Positions 18,067 through 26,142 of a stretch of DNA of 64,000 nucleotides are shown in pieces. Position 1 is the stretch's first letter, and every line of letters begins with the position of its first letter. Both the position numbers and the translations under genes were made by a program. A model generated the notes under the pieces. It searched no databases. It worked only from the letters and a program-made list of their open reading frames with translations, and had not been told where the DNA came from. The DNA is taken from assembly GCA_964640955.1 (NCBI GenBank), contig CAZXJI010000001.1, positions 248,001 through 312,000 of the forward strand, written 5' to 3'. Source of the DNA: CAXXOK01 sp964640955 (GTDB lineage: Bacteria; Bacillota; Clostridia; Christensenellales; Aristaeellaceae).

Positions 18067-18142
18067 TGGTGGGAACAACAGGGCTCGAACCTGTGACCCT
18101 CTGCTTGTAAGGCAGATGCTCTCCCAACTGAGCTATGCTCCC
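18067..18142 (-). tRNA. tRNA-Val (TAC)
   Basis: Acceptor GGGAGCA, D-arm TAGCTCAGTTGGGAGAGCA, anticodon loop CTTACAA gives TAC, T-loop GGTTCGAGCCC, encoded CCA. It is first in the array, about 55 bp after the promoter. Confidence 0.96.
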
Positions 18143-18202
18143 ATAGCGCTTCGAGCTCCAAAGCTCCCTTGCCGCAAGGTTTCCAGCGCGGCGACGTGAT
18201 AT

Positions 18203-18231
18203 ATAATAACCTCCCCTGCGGGTTTTGTCAA
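18203..18231 (-). promoter_or_regulatory. Promoter of the tRNA array
   Basis: Minus strand TTGACA (18231-18226), 17-bp spacer, TATTAT (18208-18203). It reads into tRNA-Val and is the only strong promoter ahead of the five tRNAs. The rest of the 306-bp gap 18143-18448 holds the ridA promoter and no gene that I can support. Confidence 0.88.
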
Positions 18232-18356
18232 GAACAAAATCACGAATCCCGAAAAAACGGATGTTGTCTGTTTCGGGCATACATTCGTCGATATTCGCCA
18301 TCTTTTTCGGCGTCCGGCGGCATGGAGAGAAACCGGCGCCAAAAACGCAAAACGCC

Positions 18357-18386
18357 TTTACAGGCCGGCGCGCCGAATGCTACAAT
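18357..18386 (+). promoter_or_regulatory. Promoter of ridA-nfnAB
   Basis: TTTACA (18357-18362), 18-bp spacer, TACAAT (18381-18386), about 60 bp ahead of the ridA start. Confidence 0.75.
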
Positions 18387-18448
18387 AGAGTTTGAATAAT
18401 CTGCATCGTTTCGGCGCGTGCGGTGACGAACAAAGGAGCGAAAGGCCT

Positions 18449-18823
18449 ATGAAACAAATCCTGTTTACCGATTCGGCCCCCAAGGCAGTGGGGCCGTATT
18501 CTCAGGCGGTCGCCATGGGCGACACGGTGTTCACCTCGGGGCAGCTGGGCATCGACGTAGCTACGGGCAAGCTCGCCTCCGACGTGGAGGCGCAGGCGCA
18601 CTGTTCCATGAAAAACCTCGGCGCCGTTTTGAAAGCCGCGGGGCTCACCTACGCCGATATCCTCAAAACCACCATCTTTCTTAACGATATGGCAGATTTC
18701 GCCGCGGTCAACGCCGTGTACGCAAGCTATTTCAGCGGGGATTATCCCGCCCGCAGCTGCGTGCAGGTCGCAGCCCTGCCCCTGGGGGGCCTGGTGGAAA
18801 TCGAGTGCGTCGCCGCGCGCTGA
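18449..18823 (+). CDS. ridA: RidA family reactive-intermediate deaminase
   Basis: A 124-residue member of the YjgF/YER057c/UK114 family, which hydrolyses 2-aminoacrylate and related enamines formed by PLP enzymes. Diagnostic segments are APKAVGPYSQAV at the N-terminus, the FTSGQLGID strand, KTTIFLNDM, and the C-terminal PARSCVQVAALPLGGLVEIE with the conserved Arg that binds the substrate carboxylate. The start at 18449 follows AAAGGAG. It heads a transcript with the two ferredoxin:NADP oxidoreductase subunits, 48 bp downstream, a linkage whose reason is not evident. Confidence 0.95.
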   Translation: MKQILFTDSAPKAVGPYSQAVAMGDTVFTSGQLGIDVATGKLASDVEAQAHCSMKNLGAVLKAAGLTYADILKTTIFLNDMADFAAVNAVYASYFSGDYPARSCVQVAALPLGGLVEIECVAAR

Positions 18824-18871
18824 CGCCCGGCCGTATCCCGTTTACCCAACGACGTCAAAGAGGAACGCAGT

Positions 18872-19714
18872 ATGTTTGAGATCATCCAAAAGCAGGCCCT
18901 CAACCCCACCGTTTCGCGCATCGTCGTTTCCGCGCCCCGCGTCGCCGCGAAGGCCGAACCCGGCCAGTTCGTGATCCTCCGCGCCAAGGCGGACAGCGAA
19001 CGTATTCCCCTGACCGTCGCGGACTACGACCGCGCGGCGGGTACGATCACCCTCATTTTTCAAGTCGTGGGCGCAGGCACCATGGAGCTGGACAGCCTCC
19101 GGCAGGGTGACAGCCTCGCCGATCTGGTGGGGCCGCTGGGCAGGGCGACCGAAACCGAAGGGCTCCGCAAGGTCTGCGTCGTGGGCGGCGGCGTGGGCTG
19201 CGCCATCGCCCTGCCGGTGGCCAAAAAGCTGCACGAGCTGGGCGCGACGGTGCACAGCGTGATCGGCTTTCGCACCAAGGACCTCGTGATTCTGGAAAAA
19301 GAGTTTCGCGCCGTGAGTAACGAGCTTCGCCTGATGACCGACGACGGCAGCTACGGCGAAAAAGGGCTGGTGACCGCGGCGCTGGAGGAACTGATCAACG
19401 CCGGGAACCGCTACGACGAGGTGATCGCCATCGGGCCGCTGATCATGATGAAGTTCGTCAGCCTCACCACGAAGAAGTACGGCATAAAAACCGTGGTCAG
19501 CATGAACCCCATCATGGTGGACGGCACCGGCATGTGCGGCGGCTGTCGCCTGACCGTGGGCGGCGAAACCAAGTTCGCCTGCGTGGACGGCCCGGATTTC
19601 GACGGTCACCTGGTGGACTTCGACGAGGCGTTGAGCCGCGCGGGCATGTACCGCGATTTTGAACAGCACGCGCGGGAGACCGCTTGCAGGCTGTTTAACA
19701 GGGAGGCGCTCTGA
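18872..19714 (+). CDS. nfnA: NADH-dependent ferredoxin:NADP+ oxidoreductase, small (alpha) subunit
   Basis: A 280-residue flavoprotein of the ferredoxin-NADP reductase/dihydroorotate dehydrogenase electron-transfer type. The N-terminal barrel binds FAD (RIPLTVADYD; GPLGRATE), the Rossmann part binds NAD (VCVVGGGVGCAIALPVAKKL) and the C-terminal loop GMCGGCRLTVGG...FACVDGPDFDGH supplies the four cysteines of a [2Fe-2S] cluster. With the following gene it matches NfnAB/SudAB: electron bifurcation between NADH, NADPH and reduced ferredoxin, cytoplasmic. In single-subunit settings such genes are labelled sulfide dehydrogenase subunit beta. The adjacent large subunit makes the Nfn assignment likely. 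Confidence 0.88.
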   Translation: MFEIIQKQALNPTVSRIVVSAPRVAAKAEPGQFVILRAKADSERIPLTVADYDRAAGTITLIFQVVGAGTMELDSLRQGDSLADLVGPLGRATETEGLRKVCVVGGGVGCAIALPVAKKLHELGATVHSVIGFRTKDLVILEKEFRAVSNELRLMTDDGSYGEKGLVTAALEELINAGNRYDEVIAIGPLIMMKFVSLTTKKYGIKTVVSMNPIMVDGTGMCGGCRLTVGGETKFACVDGPDFDGHLVDFDEALSRAGMYRDFEQHARETACRLFNREAL

Positions 19715-19715
19715 C

Positions 19716-21122
19716 ATGCCCGAACGCAACATGACCCCTCAAAAAACCCCCATGCCCACGCAGCCCGCGGACGAGCGCAACCACAACTTCAGCGAAGTGG
19801 CGCTGGGTTACACCTACAGCATGGCCGTCTCCGAGGCGCGGCGCTGCCTGAGCTGCAAAAACAGCCCCTGCGTCGCCGGCTGCCCCGTGAAGATCGATAT
19901 CCCCGGCTTCATCCGCAAGATCGCCGAGGAGGACATGGACGGTTCCTTTGAAATCCTCAGCGCCAGCACGTCGCTGCCCGCGGTGTGCGGTCGCGTCTGC
20001 CCGCAGGAGACGCAGTGCGAGAACCTCTGCGTGCGCGCCATTAAAGGCGAAAGCGTGGGCATCGGCCGGCTGGAGCGCTTCGCGGCGGACTGGCACCGTG
20101 AGCACAACTCGACCGTTCCCCGCCGGACGCCCCACAACGGGCATTCCGTCGCCGTCGTCGGCGCGGGCCCCAGCGGGCTTACCTGCGCGGGCGACCTGGC
20201 GCGGTACGGCTATCAGGTGACGGTGTTTGAGGCGCTGCACCTGGCGGGCGGGGTGCTGGTGTACGGCATTCCCGAGTTCCGTCTGCCCAAGGCGGTCGTC
20301 AACGCCGAAATCGACAACCTCAAGGCGCTGGGCGTGCGCATCGAGACCGACGTGATCATCGGCAAAACGCTTACGGTGGACGAGCTGTTCACCATGGGCT
20401 TCGAAGCGGTGTTCATCGGCACCGGCGCGGGCCTGCCCCGCTTCCTGGGCGTTCCGGGCGAAAACCTCAAGGGCGTGTACAGCGCCAACGAATACCTGAC
20501 CCGCATCAACCTGATGAAAGCCTACTGCGAGGGCAGCTCCACCCCCATCCAGAAGAGCTTCGCCGTGGCGGTGGTGGGCGGCGGGAACGTGGCCATGGAC
20601 GCGGCGCGCTGCGCCAAGCGTCTGGGCGCCGATCAGGTGACCATCGTTTACCGCCGCAGCATGACGGAGCTGCCCGCCCGCGCCGAGGAAGTGGAGCACG
20701 CGCAGGAGGAAGGCATCGCGTTCCGGCTGCTTTGTAACCCGGTGGGGGTGCTGGGCGACGAAAAGGGCTGGGTGACGGGCGTCAAATGCGTGGAAATGAC
20801 GCTGGGCGAGCCGGACGAGAGCGGCCGTCGCCGCCCCGTGCCCAAGCCGGGCAGCGAGTTCGAGCTGCCCATCGACACCCTGATCGTCGCCGTGGGCACC
20901 TCGCCCAACCCGCTTATCCGCACCACGACCGAGGGGCTTCAAACCGACCGACACGGCTGCATCATCGTCAACGGCGAGGACGGGCTGACCACGCGGGAGA
21001 ACGTGTACGCCGGCGGCGACGCGGTTACCGGCGCGGCGACGGTCATCCTCGCCATGGGCGCCGGCAAGAGCGCCGCGGCGGCCATCCACCGCATGATCAC
21101 CGAAAAGGCGGAGAAAGGTTGA
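19716..21122 (+). CDS. nfnB: NADPH-binding large (beta) subunit of NfnAB / glutamate-synthase small-chain-like
   Basis: A 468-residue flavoprotein. The N-terminal region carries cysteine clusters for two [4Fe-4S] centres (CLSCKNSPCVAGCPVKIDIP and CGRVCPQETQCENLC), followed by an FAD Rossmann motif VVGAGPSGLTCAGDLA, an NADPH motif VVGGGNVAMDAARCAKRLG, and a C-terminal GGDAVTGAATVILAMGAGK flavin contact. These parts are common to GltD and NfnB; no glutamate synthase large subunit is present and an NfnA partner lies one base upstream, so NfnB is favoured. A strong terminator follows. Older annotation would call it gltA/gltD. Confidence 0.88.
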   Translation: MPERNMTPQKTPMPTQPADERNHNFSEVALGYTYSMAVSEARRCLSCKNSPCVAGCPVKIDIPGFIRKIAEEDMDGSFEILSASTSLPAVCGRVCPQETQCENLCVRAIKGESVGIGRLERFAADWHREHNSTVPRRTPHNGHSVAVVGAGPSGLTCAGDLARYGYQVTVFEALHLAGGVLVYGIPEFRLPKAVVNAEIDNLKALGVRIETDVIIGKTLTVDELFTMGFEAVFIGTGAGLPRFLGVPGENLKGVYSANEYLTRINLMKAYCEGSSTPIQKSFAVAVVGGGNVAMDAARCAKRLGADQVTIVYRRSMTELPARAEEVEHAQEEGIAFRLLCNPVGVLGDEKGWVTGVKCVEMTLGEPDESGRRRPVPKPGSEFELPIDTLIVAVGTSPNPLIRTTTEGLQTDRHGCIIVNGEDGLTTRENVYAGGDAVTGAATVILAMGAGKSAAAAIHRMITEKAEKG

Positions 21123-21179
21123 GCGAGTCGCAGTACGGATAGAAAGCCAGCCGCTTCATCAGGCCGATAGGCAAAACAG

Positions 21180-21214
21180 GGCCCCGCGCACATCGCTGTG
21201 CGCGGGGCCTTTTT
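21180..21214 (+). terminator. Terminator of ridA-nfnAB
   Basis: A 12-bp perfect stem GGCCCCGCGCAC/GTGCGCGGGGCC with a six-base loop is followed by TTTTT. The LCP gene converges on it from the other side. Confidence 0.92.
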
Positions 21215-21236
21215 CCTGCCATGTCGCGCCGTTCGC

Positions 21237-22412
21237 CTAATACGTCTGCCCGTAGATAAACTGCTGCATGGCGTCGATGTTCTCCTGTTTGCGCTCGTCG
21301 GTGCGGAAGGCGGTGTAGGTGGCGCCGTTGACGTCCTTGTACTTCCACGTGCCGTCCAGGGGGATGCGGAACTGTTCCAGCACCGCGGCGCTTTCGTTCA
21401 GGTTGCTCATGGCCTTGCCGCCGATGACCAGCCCGCCCAGCGAAACCATGTCCGCGGCGGTCAGGTTGGTGGCGCCGTAGGGCAGCGCCGTCTGGATGAG
21501 CCCCACCAGCTTGGTCATGTCCATATCCTCCATGACCTTTTCCAAAAGCGTTTCCAGCAGCTTGCGCTGGCGCTCGGTGCGCATAAAGTCGTTGTCGATG
21601 CCGCGGATGCGCGCGTAGGTCACGGCCTGCATGCCGTCCAGGTGCTGCACGCCGTCGAGGGCCTGCACCTTGGTGCGCTGCACGTTGTCCATGGGCTCCT
21701 TGCGCAGCTCGTAGTTGATGCGGCTGGCTTCCTTGCTGGACATGTCCAGGTCCACGCCGCCCAGCGCGTCGATGATGCTGGCCAGACCGTGGATGTTCAC
21801 CACCACGTAACGCTGGATGTTCATCTGGAAATTGCGGTTGACGGTCTTCATGGCCAGCGCCGCGCCGGCGGCCAGATCACCGTTCTTGCTGCCGTACTTG
21901 AAGGCGCAGTTGATGCGTTTGGTGCTTTTGTAGCCGGGCACGACCACCTCGGTGTCCCGGGTGATGCTGGTGAGCTTGATGGAGCCGTCGTCGGTGTTGA
22001 TGGAGCAGATGATGACCGCGTCGCTCAACCCGCTTTCCAGCGCCACGGAGCGGTTGTCCACGCCCAGCAGCAGGATGTTGACGACGTTGGCGGGCAGATC
22101 CTCGTTGAGCTCGAGGTTGTCGATATCCACCGCGCCACCCTGGTCGGTATCGTCGATGGCGTCCTGAATTTCGGCCATCGCCGCCGTCTCCTCCTCCCCG
22201 GAGGTCTGGGTGTCGCCGCTTGTGTCCTCGCTGGCCCACTCCAGCCACTGCTGCTTCTCCGCCTCGGTCAGGTCCGGGTTTTGGGCGATGGTCGCCTCGA
22301 TATCCTCGTCGTCGCTCGCGGCGGTTTCGCTCGCCAGGGCGGCCGTCGTCGCGCCGGGCAGCAGCGCCGCGCACAGCACGGCGATCAGCGTACGCTTCAT
22401 CCACAGGTTCAT
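21237..22412 (-). CDS. LytR-CpsA-Psr (LCP) family cell-wall glycopolymer ligase
   Basis: A 391-residue secreted or membrane-anchored protein. A hydrophobic segment at residues 6-28 works as signal or anchor, an acidic low-complexity stretch (about 30-90) follows, and the LCP domain runs from NILLLGVDNR through the SDAVIICSIN, TSITRDTEV, RINCAFKYGS, GGVDLDM and YARIRGIDNDFMRTERQR motifs to the end. The arginines and the GVD aspartate bind the polyprenyl-pyrophosphate head group; family members attach teichoic acids or capsular polymers to peptidoglycan. The start follows GAAGGAGGA. It is probably monocistronic. Confidence 0.92.
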   Translation of the reverse strand: MNLWMKRTLIAVLCAALLPGATTAALASETAASDDEDIEATIAQNPDLTEAEKQQWLEWASEDTSGDTQTSGEEETAAMAEIQDAIDDTDQGGAVDIDNLELNEDLPANVVNILLLGVDNRSVALESGLSDAVIICSINTDDGSIKLTSITRDTEVVVPGYKSTKRINCAFKYGSKNGDLAAGAALAMKTVNRNFQMNIQRYVVVNIHGLASIIDALGGVDLDMSSKEASRINYELRKEPMDNVQRTKVQALDGVQHLDGMQAVTYARIRGIDNDFMRTERQRKLLETLLEKVMEDMDMTKLVGLIQTALPYGATNLTAADMVSLGGLVIGGKAMSNLNESAAVLEQFRIPLDGTWKYKDVNGATYTAFRTDERKQENIDAMQQFIYGQTY

Positions 22413-22538
22413 GGCTGGGTTTCCTCCTTCAATCTCCCGAAAAAAATCGAGGGTCTTCCCTCGCCGAAAAACGCGTCGGGGCGGGAGTCGGATGCAGTAT
22501 AAGGCCCGCCGGGGCGGCTGTCAAGCGCCGGACGCGCG

Positions 22539-23063
22539 TCAGGATTTTGGCGAATCGTTCTTTTCGTCGTCCGCTTCACCCGCCAGACGCAGCGCCTGCG
22601 GGGTGCGGCGAAGCGCCAGGATCATCGGCACGCCCAGCGCGTAGCACACCGCGGCCTCCCCCAGACCCACGCTCAGGATGGTAGGCACCAGCAGCACGTC
22701 CGCCAGAGTGAAGTGCAATACCAGCCCGATGATGATCGCGTTGCATACGACCGGCGCGGAGGCGGCCAGCCACAGGTTTTTGCGGAACCTGCGGGTCGCG
22801 AGCGCGGCGATCAGCGTCGCCAGCGTCCCAAAAACCACGTCCCACGGCGTCGCGCTGCCCAGCAGGTTGGCGATCAGGCATCCCAGCGTCAGCCCCGGTA
22901 TCGCCTGGGGAAAGAGCACCGGCAGCAGCGTAAGCGCCTCGGAGATGCGGAATTGCACGGGGCCGTAGCTGATGGGCGCGAATAAAAGCGTAATCGCCGC
23001 GTACAGCGCCGCGACGACCGCCGCCAGGGTCAGGTTCCGGACCGAAAAAGCCTTCTTCGTCAT
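22539..23063 (-). CDS. queT: QueT-type ECF transporter S component
   Basis: A 174-residue membrane protein with five or six helices. The opening LTLAAVVAALYAAITLLFAPISYGPVQFRISEAL with its QFRISEALTLLP motif is the QueT signature; such S components bind a queuosine precursor (preQ1/preQ0 or queuine) and dock to a shared ECF module, not present here. The C-terminus is a short charged tail. No preQ1 riboswitch consensus was found in the 74-bp gap upstream. It lies downstream of the dnaD-dnaI-arsC-like row and might share its transcript. Confidence 0.85.
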   Translation of the reverse strand: MTKKAFSVRNLTLAAVVAALYAAITLLFAPISYGPVQFRISEALTLLPVLFPQAIPGLTLGCLIANLLGSATPWDVVFGTLATLIAALATRRFRKNLWLAASAPVVCNAIIIGLVLHFTLADVLLVPTILSVGLGEAAVCYALGVPMILALRRTPQALRLAGEADDEKNDSPKS

Positions 23064-23137
23064 GCGTTACCTCCAAAATTGTTCGCGCTTTGGCGAAAAT
23101 AACCCTTGTCACAAGTGTAAGAATTGCTTGCGGCTCC

Positions 23138-23488
23138 TCAGCCGGCCTGCACCCACTTTTTCCACGTTTCCTCGTCGACGCCTATGGTCACGGCGTTCCC
23201 GTTGCGCACGATGGGGCTTCGCAGCGCCGAGGGGTCGCTCAGCAGCTCGGATACGATCAGCGCGTCGCCGGTCATGTGCGCCACGGGCCGCTCCAGCGCC
23301 CGGGGGCCGGAACGGTCGACCAGCGCCGACGCGCTCCCGGCGGCCTTTGCGAACAGGGCCAGTTCCCGCTCCCCCAGCCGGTGTTTTTTCAGGTCCACCA
23401 GCTGGTAGGGCACGCGTCTTTCCTTAAAAAACCGCTCCGCCTTGAGGACGTCGGGGTTCTTCCTGTTCACGTAGATCTGCACGTTCAT
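23138..23488 (-). CDS. ArsC/Spx-fold protein without catalytic cysteine
   Basis: A 116-residue thioredoxin-like protein of the ArsC/Spx/YffB superfamily. The order is right: strand MNVQIYVN, helix NPDVLKAERFFKERRVPY, the VDLKKHRLGERELALF segment, and the conserved SPIVRNGNAVTIG near the C-terminus. However, the loop where arsenate reductase and Spx have Cys (CXXC or CXXS) reads NRKNPDV, with no cysteine anywhere in the protein. Redox chemistry is therefore unlikely; a structural or RNA-polymerase-contacting role is only a guess. It overlaps dnaI's stop by four bases (ATGA). Confidence 0.8.
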   Translation of the reverse strand: MNVQIYVNRKNPDVLKAERFFKERRVPYQLVDLKKHRLGERELALFAKAAGSASALVDRSGPRALERPVAHMTGDALIVSELLSDPSALRSPIVRNGNAVTIGVDEETWKKWVQAG

Positions 23489-24477
23489 CCGTCCGTCCCC
23501 TCCGCCTTTTCCAGCCGCGTGCGGATATCCGCGCCGATGAACTTGAGAATCTTGCAGCGGCGTTTGTCCAGAAGCCGGGAGGTGATGCGCTCGGTGTAGC
23601 GGGTCTTCAGCTCCGTCAGGCTCAGGTTGGTGCTCAGGATGGTGTGCAGGTCGGCGTTCTGCCGCTCGTTGAGGAGGTTGAACAGCTGCGTGACCGTGAT
23701 GTTCTCCATCAGCGGCTCGGTGCCCAGGTCGTCCACCAGCAAAAGCGGCGCGTCCAGAAACGGGCGCAGACGGTCGGCGTTGTTTTCGAAATAGGCCTTG
23801 CGCATGGTATCCAGCAGCTTGTAGGCGCTCACGTACTGCACGCCGTAGCCCCGCTCGGTCACGCGGTGGGCCATCGCCTGCATGAGAAACGTTTTACCCA
23901 GCCCGCTTGGGCCGGTCAGCAGCAGGTCGCTCACCTCCGTGTCGGGGTACGTGTCGGCGAAGCGCTCGCACACGTCGCGGTTGCGGCGCATCATGGAGCG
24001 CTGGCTCACGGCCCCCTCGTCGTCGAAGCAGTCCTCGCGGAAAGCTTCGAAAGTCTGATCCTTCCGCAGGCCAAGTTCGGTAAGCATCCGGCGGTTAAGC
24101 TCGTTTTCGAAGCAAAAGCACATGCGGCGGGAGGGATCGTACACGTAGCCCTCGTCCCGACAGGCGGGGCAATCGTAAACGGGCGCCAGCGCGTCCGCGG
24201 GCAGGCCCGACGCGGCCAGCTTCTGCGCGATCCGGCGGTTGCAGTCGTTGAGCGTCGCGCTCAGGCCCTCGTTGGCTTTGGGGTCCTTCGCCGCGCCGGG
24301 GTACATCGCCAGGCGGATGCCGTTCATCAGCGCCGCATGGCGGCGGTCGAGCAGCTCCTTAAGTCCGGGGCAGCGCGCGCATACGGCGTCGACCTTCTCG
24401 TCGTACCGGCGCAGGTTTTCCTCCCGGCGCGCCGCGTACTCCTGCGTAAGCTGCAGGATCACCTGATCACGTGTCAT
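23485..24477 (-). CDS. dnaI: DnaI/DnaC-type helicase loader ATPase
   Basis: A 330-residue AAA+ ATPase that loads the replicative helicase. An N-terminal helical region is followed by a zinc-binding patch (CPACRDEGYV...MCFCFENEL, four cysteines), then Walker A GPSGLGKTFL (about residue 190), Walker B LLLVDDLGTEP, and sensor 1 ILSTNLSL. This layout matches Gram-positive DnaI. It overlaps the 3' end of the dnaD-type gene by 11 bp, which fits a primosome-loading operon. E. coli-type transposon helpers (IstB) share the AAA+ core but lack the zinc patch, and there is no IstA partner. Confidence 0.9.
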   Translation of the reverse strand: MTRDQVILQLTQEYAARREENLRRYDEKVDAVCARCPGLKELLDRRHAALMNGIRLAMYPGAAKDPKANEGLSATLNDCNRRIAQKLAASGLPADALAPVYDCPACRDEGYVYDPSRRMCFCFENELNRRMLTELGLRKDQTFEAFREDCFDDEGAVSQRSMMRRNRDVCERFADTYPDTEVSDLLLTGPSGLGKTFLMQAMAHRVTERGYGVQYVSAYKLLDTMRKAYFENNADRLRPFLDAPLLLVDDLGTEPLMENITVTQLFNLLNERQNADLHTILSTNLSLTELKTRYTERITSRLLDKRRCKILKFIGADIRTRLEKAEGTDG

Positions 24478-25981
24478 AGCGCCGCACCTCCTCGATTTCC
24501 TCGGGCGTCAGGCCGTCGTACCGGGCCGGGTCATACTCCCGCTGCGTGTAGCGCTGCTCCACGACCGTTTTCCCGGGCCTCTTTTCGGCGCTTCCCGGCT
24601 GGGCGTAGGCTTCCCGGCGCTTCTGGTAGTCCGCCTCGGCGGCCTCAGCCGTTTTGATCCCCTCGGCGCGGTAGCGTTCCAGTATTTTGTTCATAAAGGC
24701 CATGGGGGCCGTTTTGCCGGCGGAATACTCGGCCGCCTTTTTGAGCACCTCGTCGGTAAAATCCCACTCCCCGCGCCACTTGGCAAGCAGGTCGCGGTCG
24801 CGCAGGGTGGTGATCTTCCCCCAGCCCATCAGGCCGAACAGCTCGCGCAGGAAGGCGTTCTGCTCCCGGACGCGCGCAAGGTGCGCCTCCACGTCGCCGG
24901 GGGTGACGAGCCCTTTTTCGCTCCACGCGTCCGCGAGGCCCTCCAGCTTGTCCAGCGACTGTGTTTTTTTCGTGCGGCATATCTCCCGCGCGGCCAGCAG
25001 GATGGTCTCGTGCGGAAGCTTCTCGCGCATATGGCGATAAACCTCCCGCACCAGCTCCTGGTTGGCGTTTGCGGAAAGCCCCGCCGTGCGCAGCACCTCG
25101 CGGATGGCGGCGGTCTCGTCCTTTTCCGCCTCCAGTTGCTTTTCCAGTTGCTCGGCGGACGTTTTTTCGCGGTCGCTGCGCCCGTGCACGCCTTCCAGCA
25201 CCCGGTCCAGATACTTGAAGTTCGGGTCGCTCACGCCCTGCATCTCCCCGCAGGCCTTCTCCACGGCCTTCTGGGTGAAGCCCCAGTCCTTCGTCCATTT
25301 CAGGTACAGGTCGATCTCGTCGATCGTGGGCTCCCGGAAGCGGCTGATGCGGTGCAGCACGCGCCGGGCGCCCGTCCACGCGGGCAAACTGCGCGCGAAA
25401 AACTTTTCCGCCGCCTCCAGCGTTACGATGCCGTGGTCTACCAGTTCCAGCGCGAATTTCTGCGCCGTTTTGAAGTCGAAGTTCACGCCGTTGGTGGTCA
25501 CCAGGTGCTGGATCATCTCCAGCACCACCTCGCGGGGCAGGCCCAGCTGCTCCACCCACTCGTAGCACAGCCCCAGCTCGCCGCCGTGGATGGCCCGCCG
25601 GTTGCCGAATATGGCATAGATCGCCTGGGCGAACTGCGCGTCCGCCTCGTCCACGGGCGCGGCCTGCCGCCCCGTCATCGCCTGTTGGACGTTCAGGTAC
25701 GTGAAACGCGGGGGCTTGTCCTGCGTGCGGGCTACCAGCCGGCAGCGCTCCCAGTACTGGAAGGCGGAAAGCACCTCGTTTTCCGTCATGCCCAGTTCCT
25801 TGGCCAGCGTATCGGGCGTCAGGCCGTCGGCCGCCGCCGGGTAGCGCGCGTACATCAGCCCGTAGAGGTACACCTTCACGTACCCCTCCGGCGCAGCGGG
25901 CATGTATTCGCAGATGAAGGCGTTGGGGAGCGATACCGCGTCCCACAGCACGCCCGCTTTGTCCGTGTCGAACAGCGCCAT
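24467..25981 (-). CDS. DnaD-domain replication initiation protein
   Basis: A 504-residue protein. The N-terminal 100 residues form a winged-helix region (VKVYLYGLMYARYP...LAKELGMTENEVLSAFQYWERCRLV), and two helical blocks follow that match DnaD/DnaB2 domains, each ending with a YLDRVLEG- or FMNKILERY-type motif (near residues 245 and 425). In Bacillus the primosome uses DnaD and DnaB; clostridia commonly have one DnaD-like protein next to dnaI, as here. The start at 25981 is set by GGGAGG ten bases upstream. The C-terminal 70 residues are basic and probably disordered. Confidence 0.88.
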   Translation of the reverse strand: MALFDTDKAGVLWDAVSLPNAFICEYMPAAPEGYVKVYLYGLMYARYPAAADGLTPDTLAKELGMTENEVLSAFQYWERCRLVARTQDKPPRFTYLNVQQAMTGRQAAPVDEADAQFAQAIYAIFGNRRAIHGGELGLCYEWVEQLGLPREVVLEMIQHLVTTNGVNFDFKTAQKFALELVDHGIVTLEAAEKFFARSLPAWTGARRVLHRISRFREPTIDEIDLYLKWTKDWGFTQKAVEKACGEMQGVSDPNFKYLDRVLEGVHGRSDREKTSAEQLEKQLEAEKDETAAIREVLRTAGLSANANQELVREVYRHMREKLPHETILLAAREICRTKKTQSLDKLEGLADAWSEKGLVTPGDVEAHLARVREQNAFLRELFGLMGWGKITTLRDRDLLAKWRGEWDFTDEVLKKAAEYSAGKTAPMAFMNKILERYRAEGIKTAEAAEADYQKRREAYAQPGSAEKRPGKTVVEQRYTQREYDPARYDGLTPEEIEEVRRYDT

Positions 25982-26016
25982 CCGGCCGCCTCCCGCCTTC
26001 GAAAAATTCCCGCACC

Positions 26017-26046
26017 AGTATACCACGGCGGCGCGCCCCGCGGCAA
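26017..26046 (-). promoter_or_regulatory. Promoter of dnaD-dnaI
   Basis: Minus strand TTGCCG (26046-26041), 18-bp spacer, TATACT (26022-26017), some 35 bp before the dnaD start. It stands back to back with the dnaE promoter. Confidence 0.65.
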
Positions 26047-26052
26047 GCGGGC

Positions 26053-26081
26053 TTGTGCCCCCGGACGGTTTGCGGTATACT
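26053..26081 (+). promoter_or_regulatory. Promoter of dnaE
   Basis: TTGTGC (26053-26058), 17-bp spacer, TATACT (26076-26081), about 60 bp ahead of dnaE. The two divergent -35 boxes are only six bases apart, so the two replication operons may be jointly regulated. Confidence 0.7.
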
Positions 26082-26142
26082 CAGAGGCAGCGAAGCGGGC
26101 TTCCTTTCGCCCGCGTGCGACGAAACAAAACGGGAGGCAACT

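Noticed and set aside
19716..21122. Glutamate synthase small subunit
   Set aside because: The motifs fit GltD as well, but no large subunit is present and the NfnA-type flavoprotein is one base upstream, so the Nfn assignment is preferred.
23064..23137. Possible preQ1 riboswitch ahead of queT
   Set aside because: The 74-bp leader lacks the preQ1-I loop and A-rich tail, and no pseudoknot like preQ1-II could be drawn.
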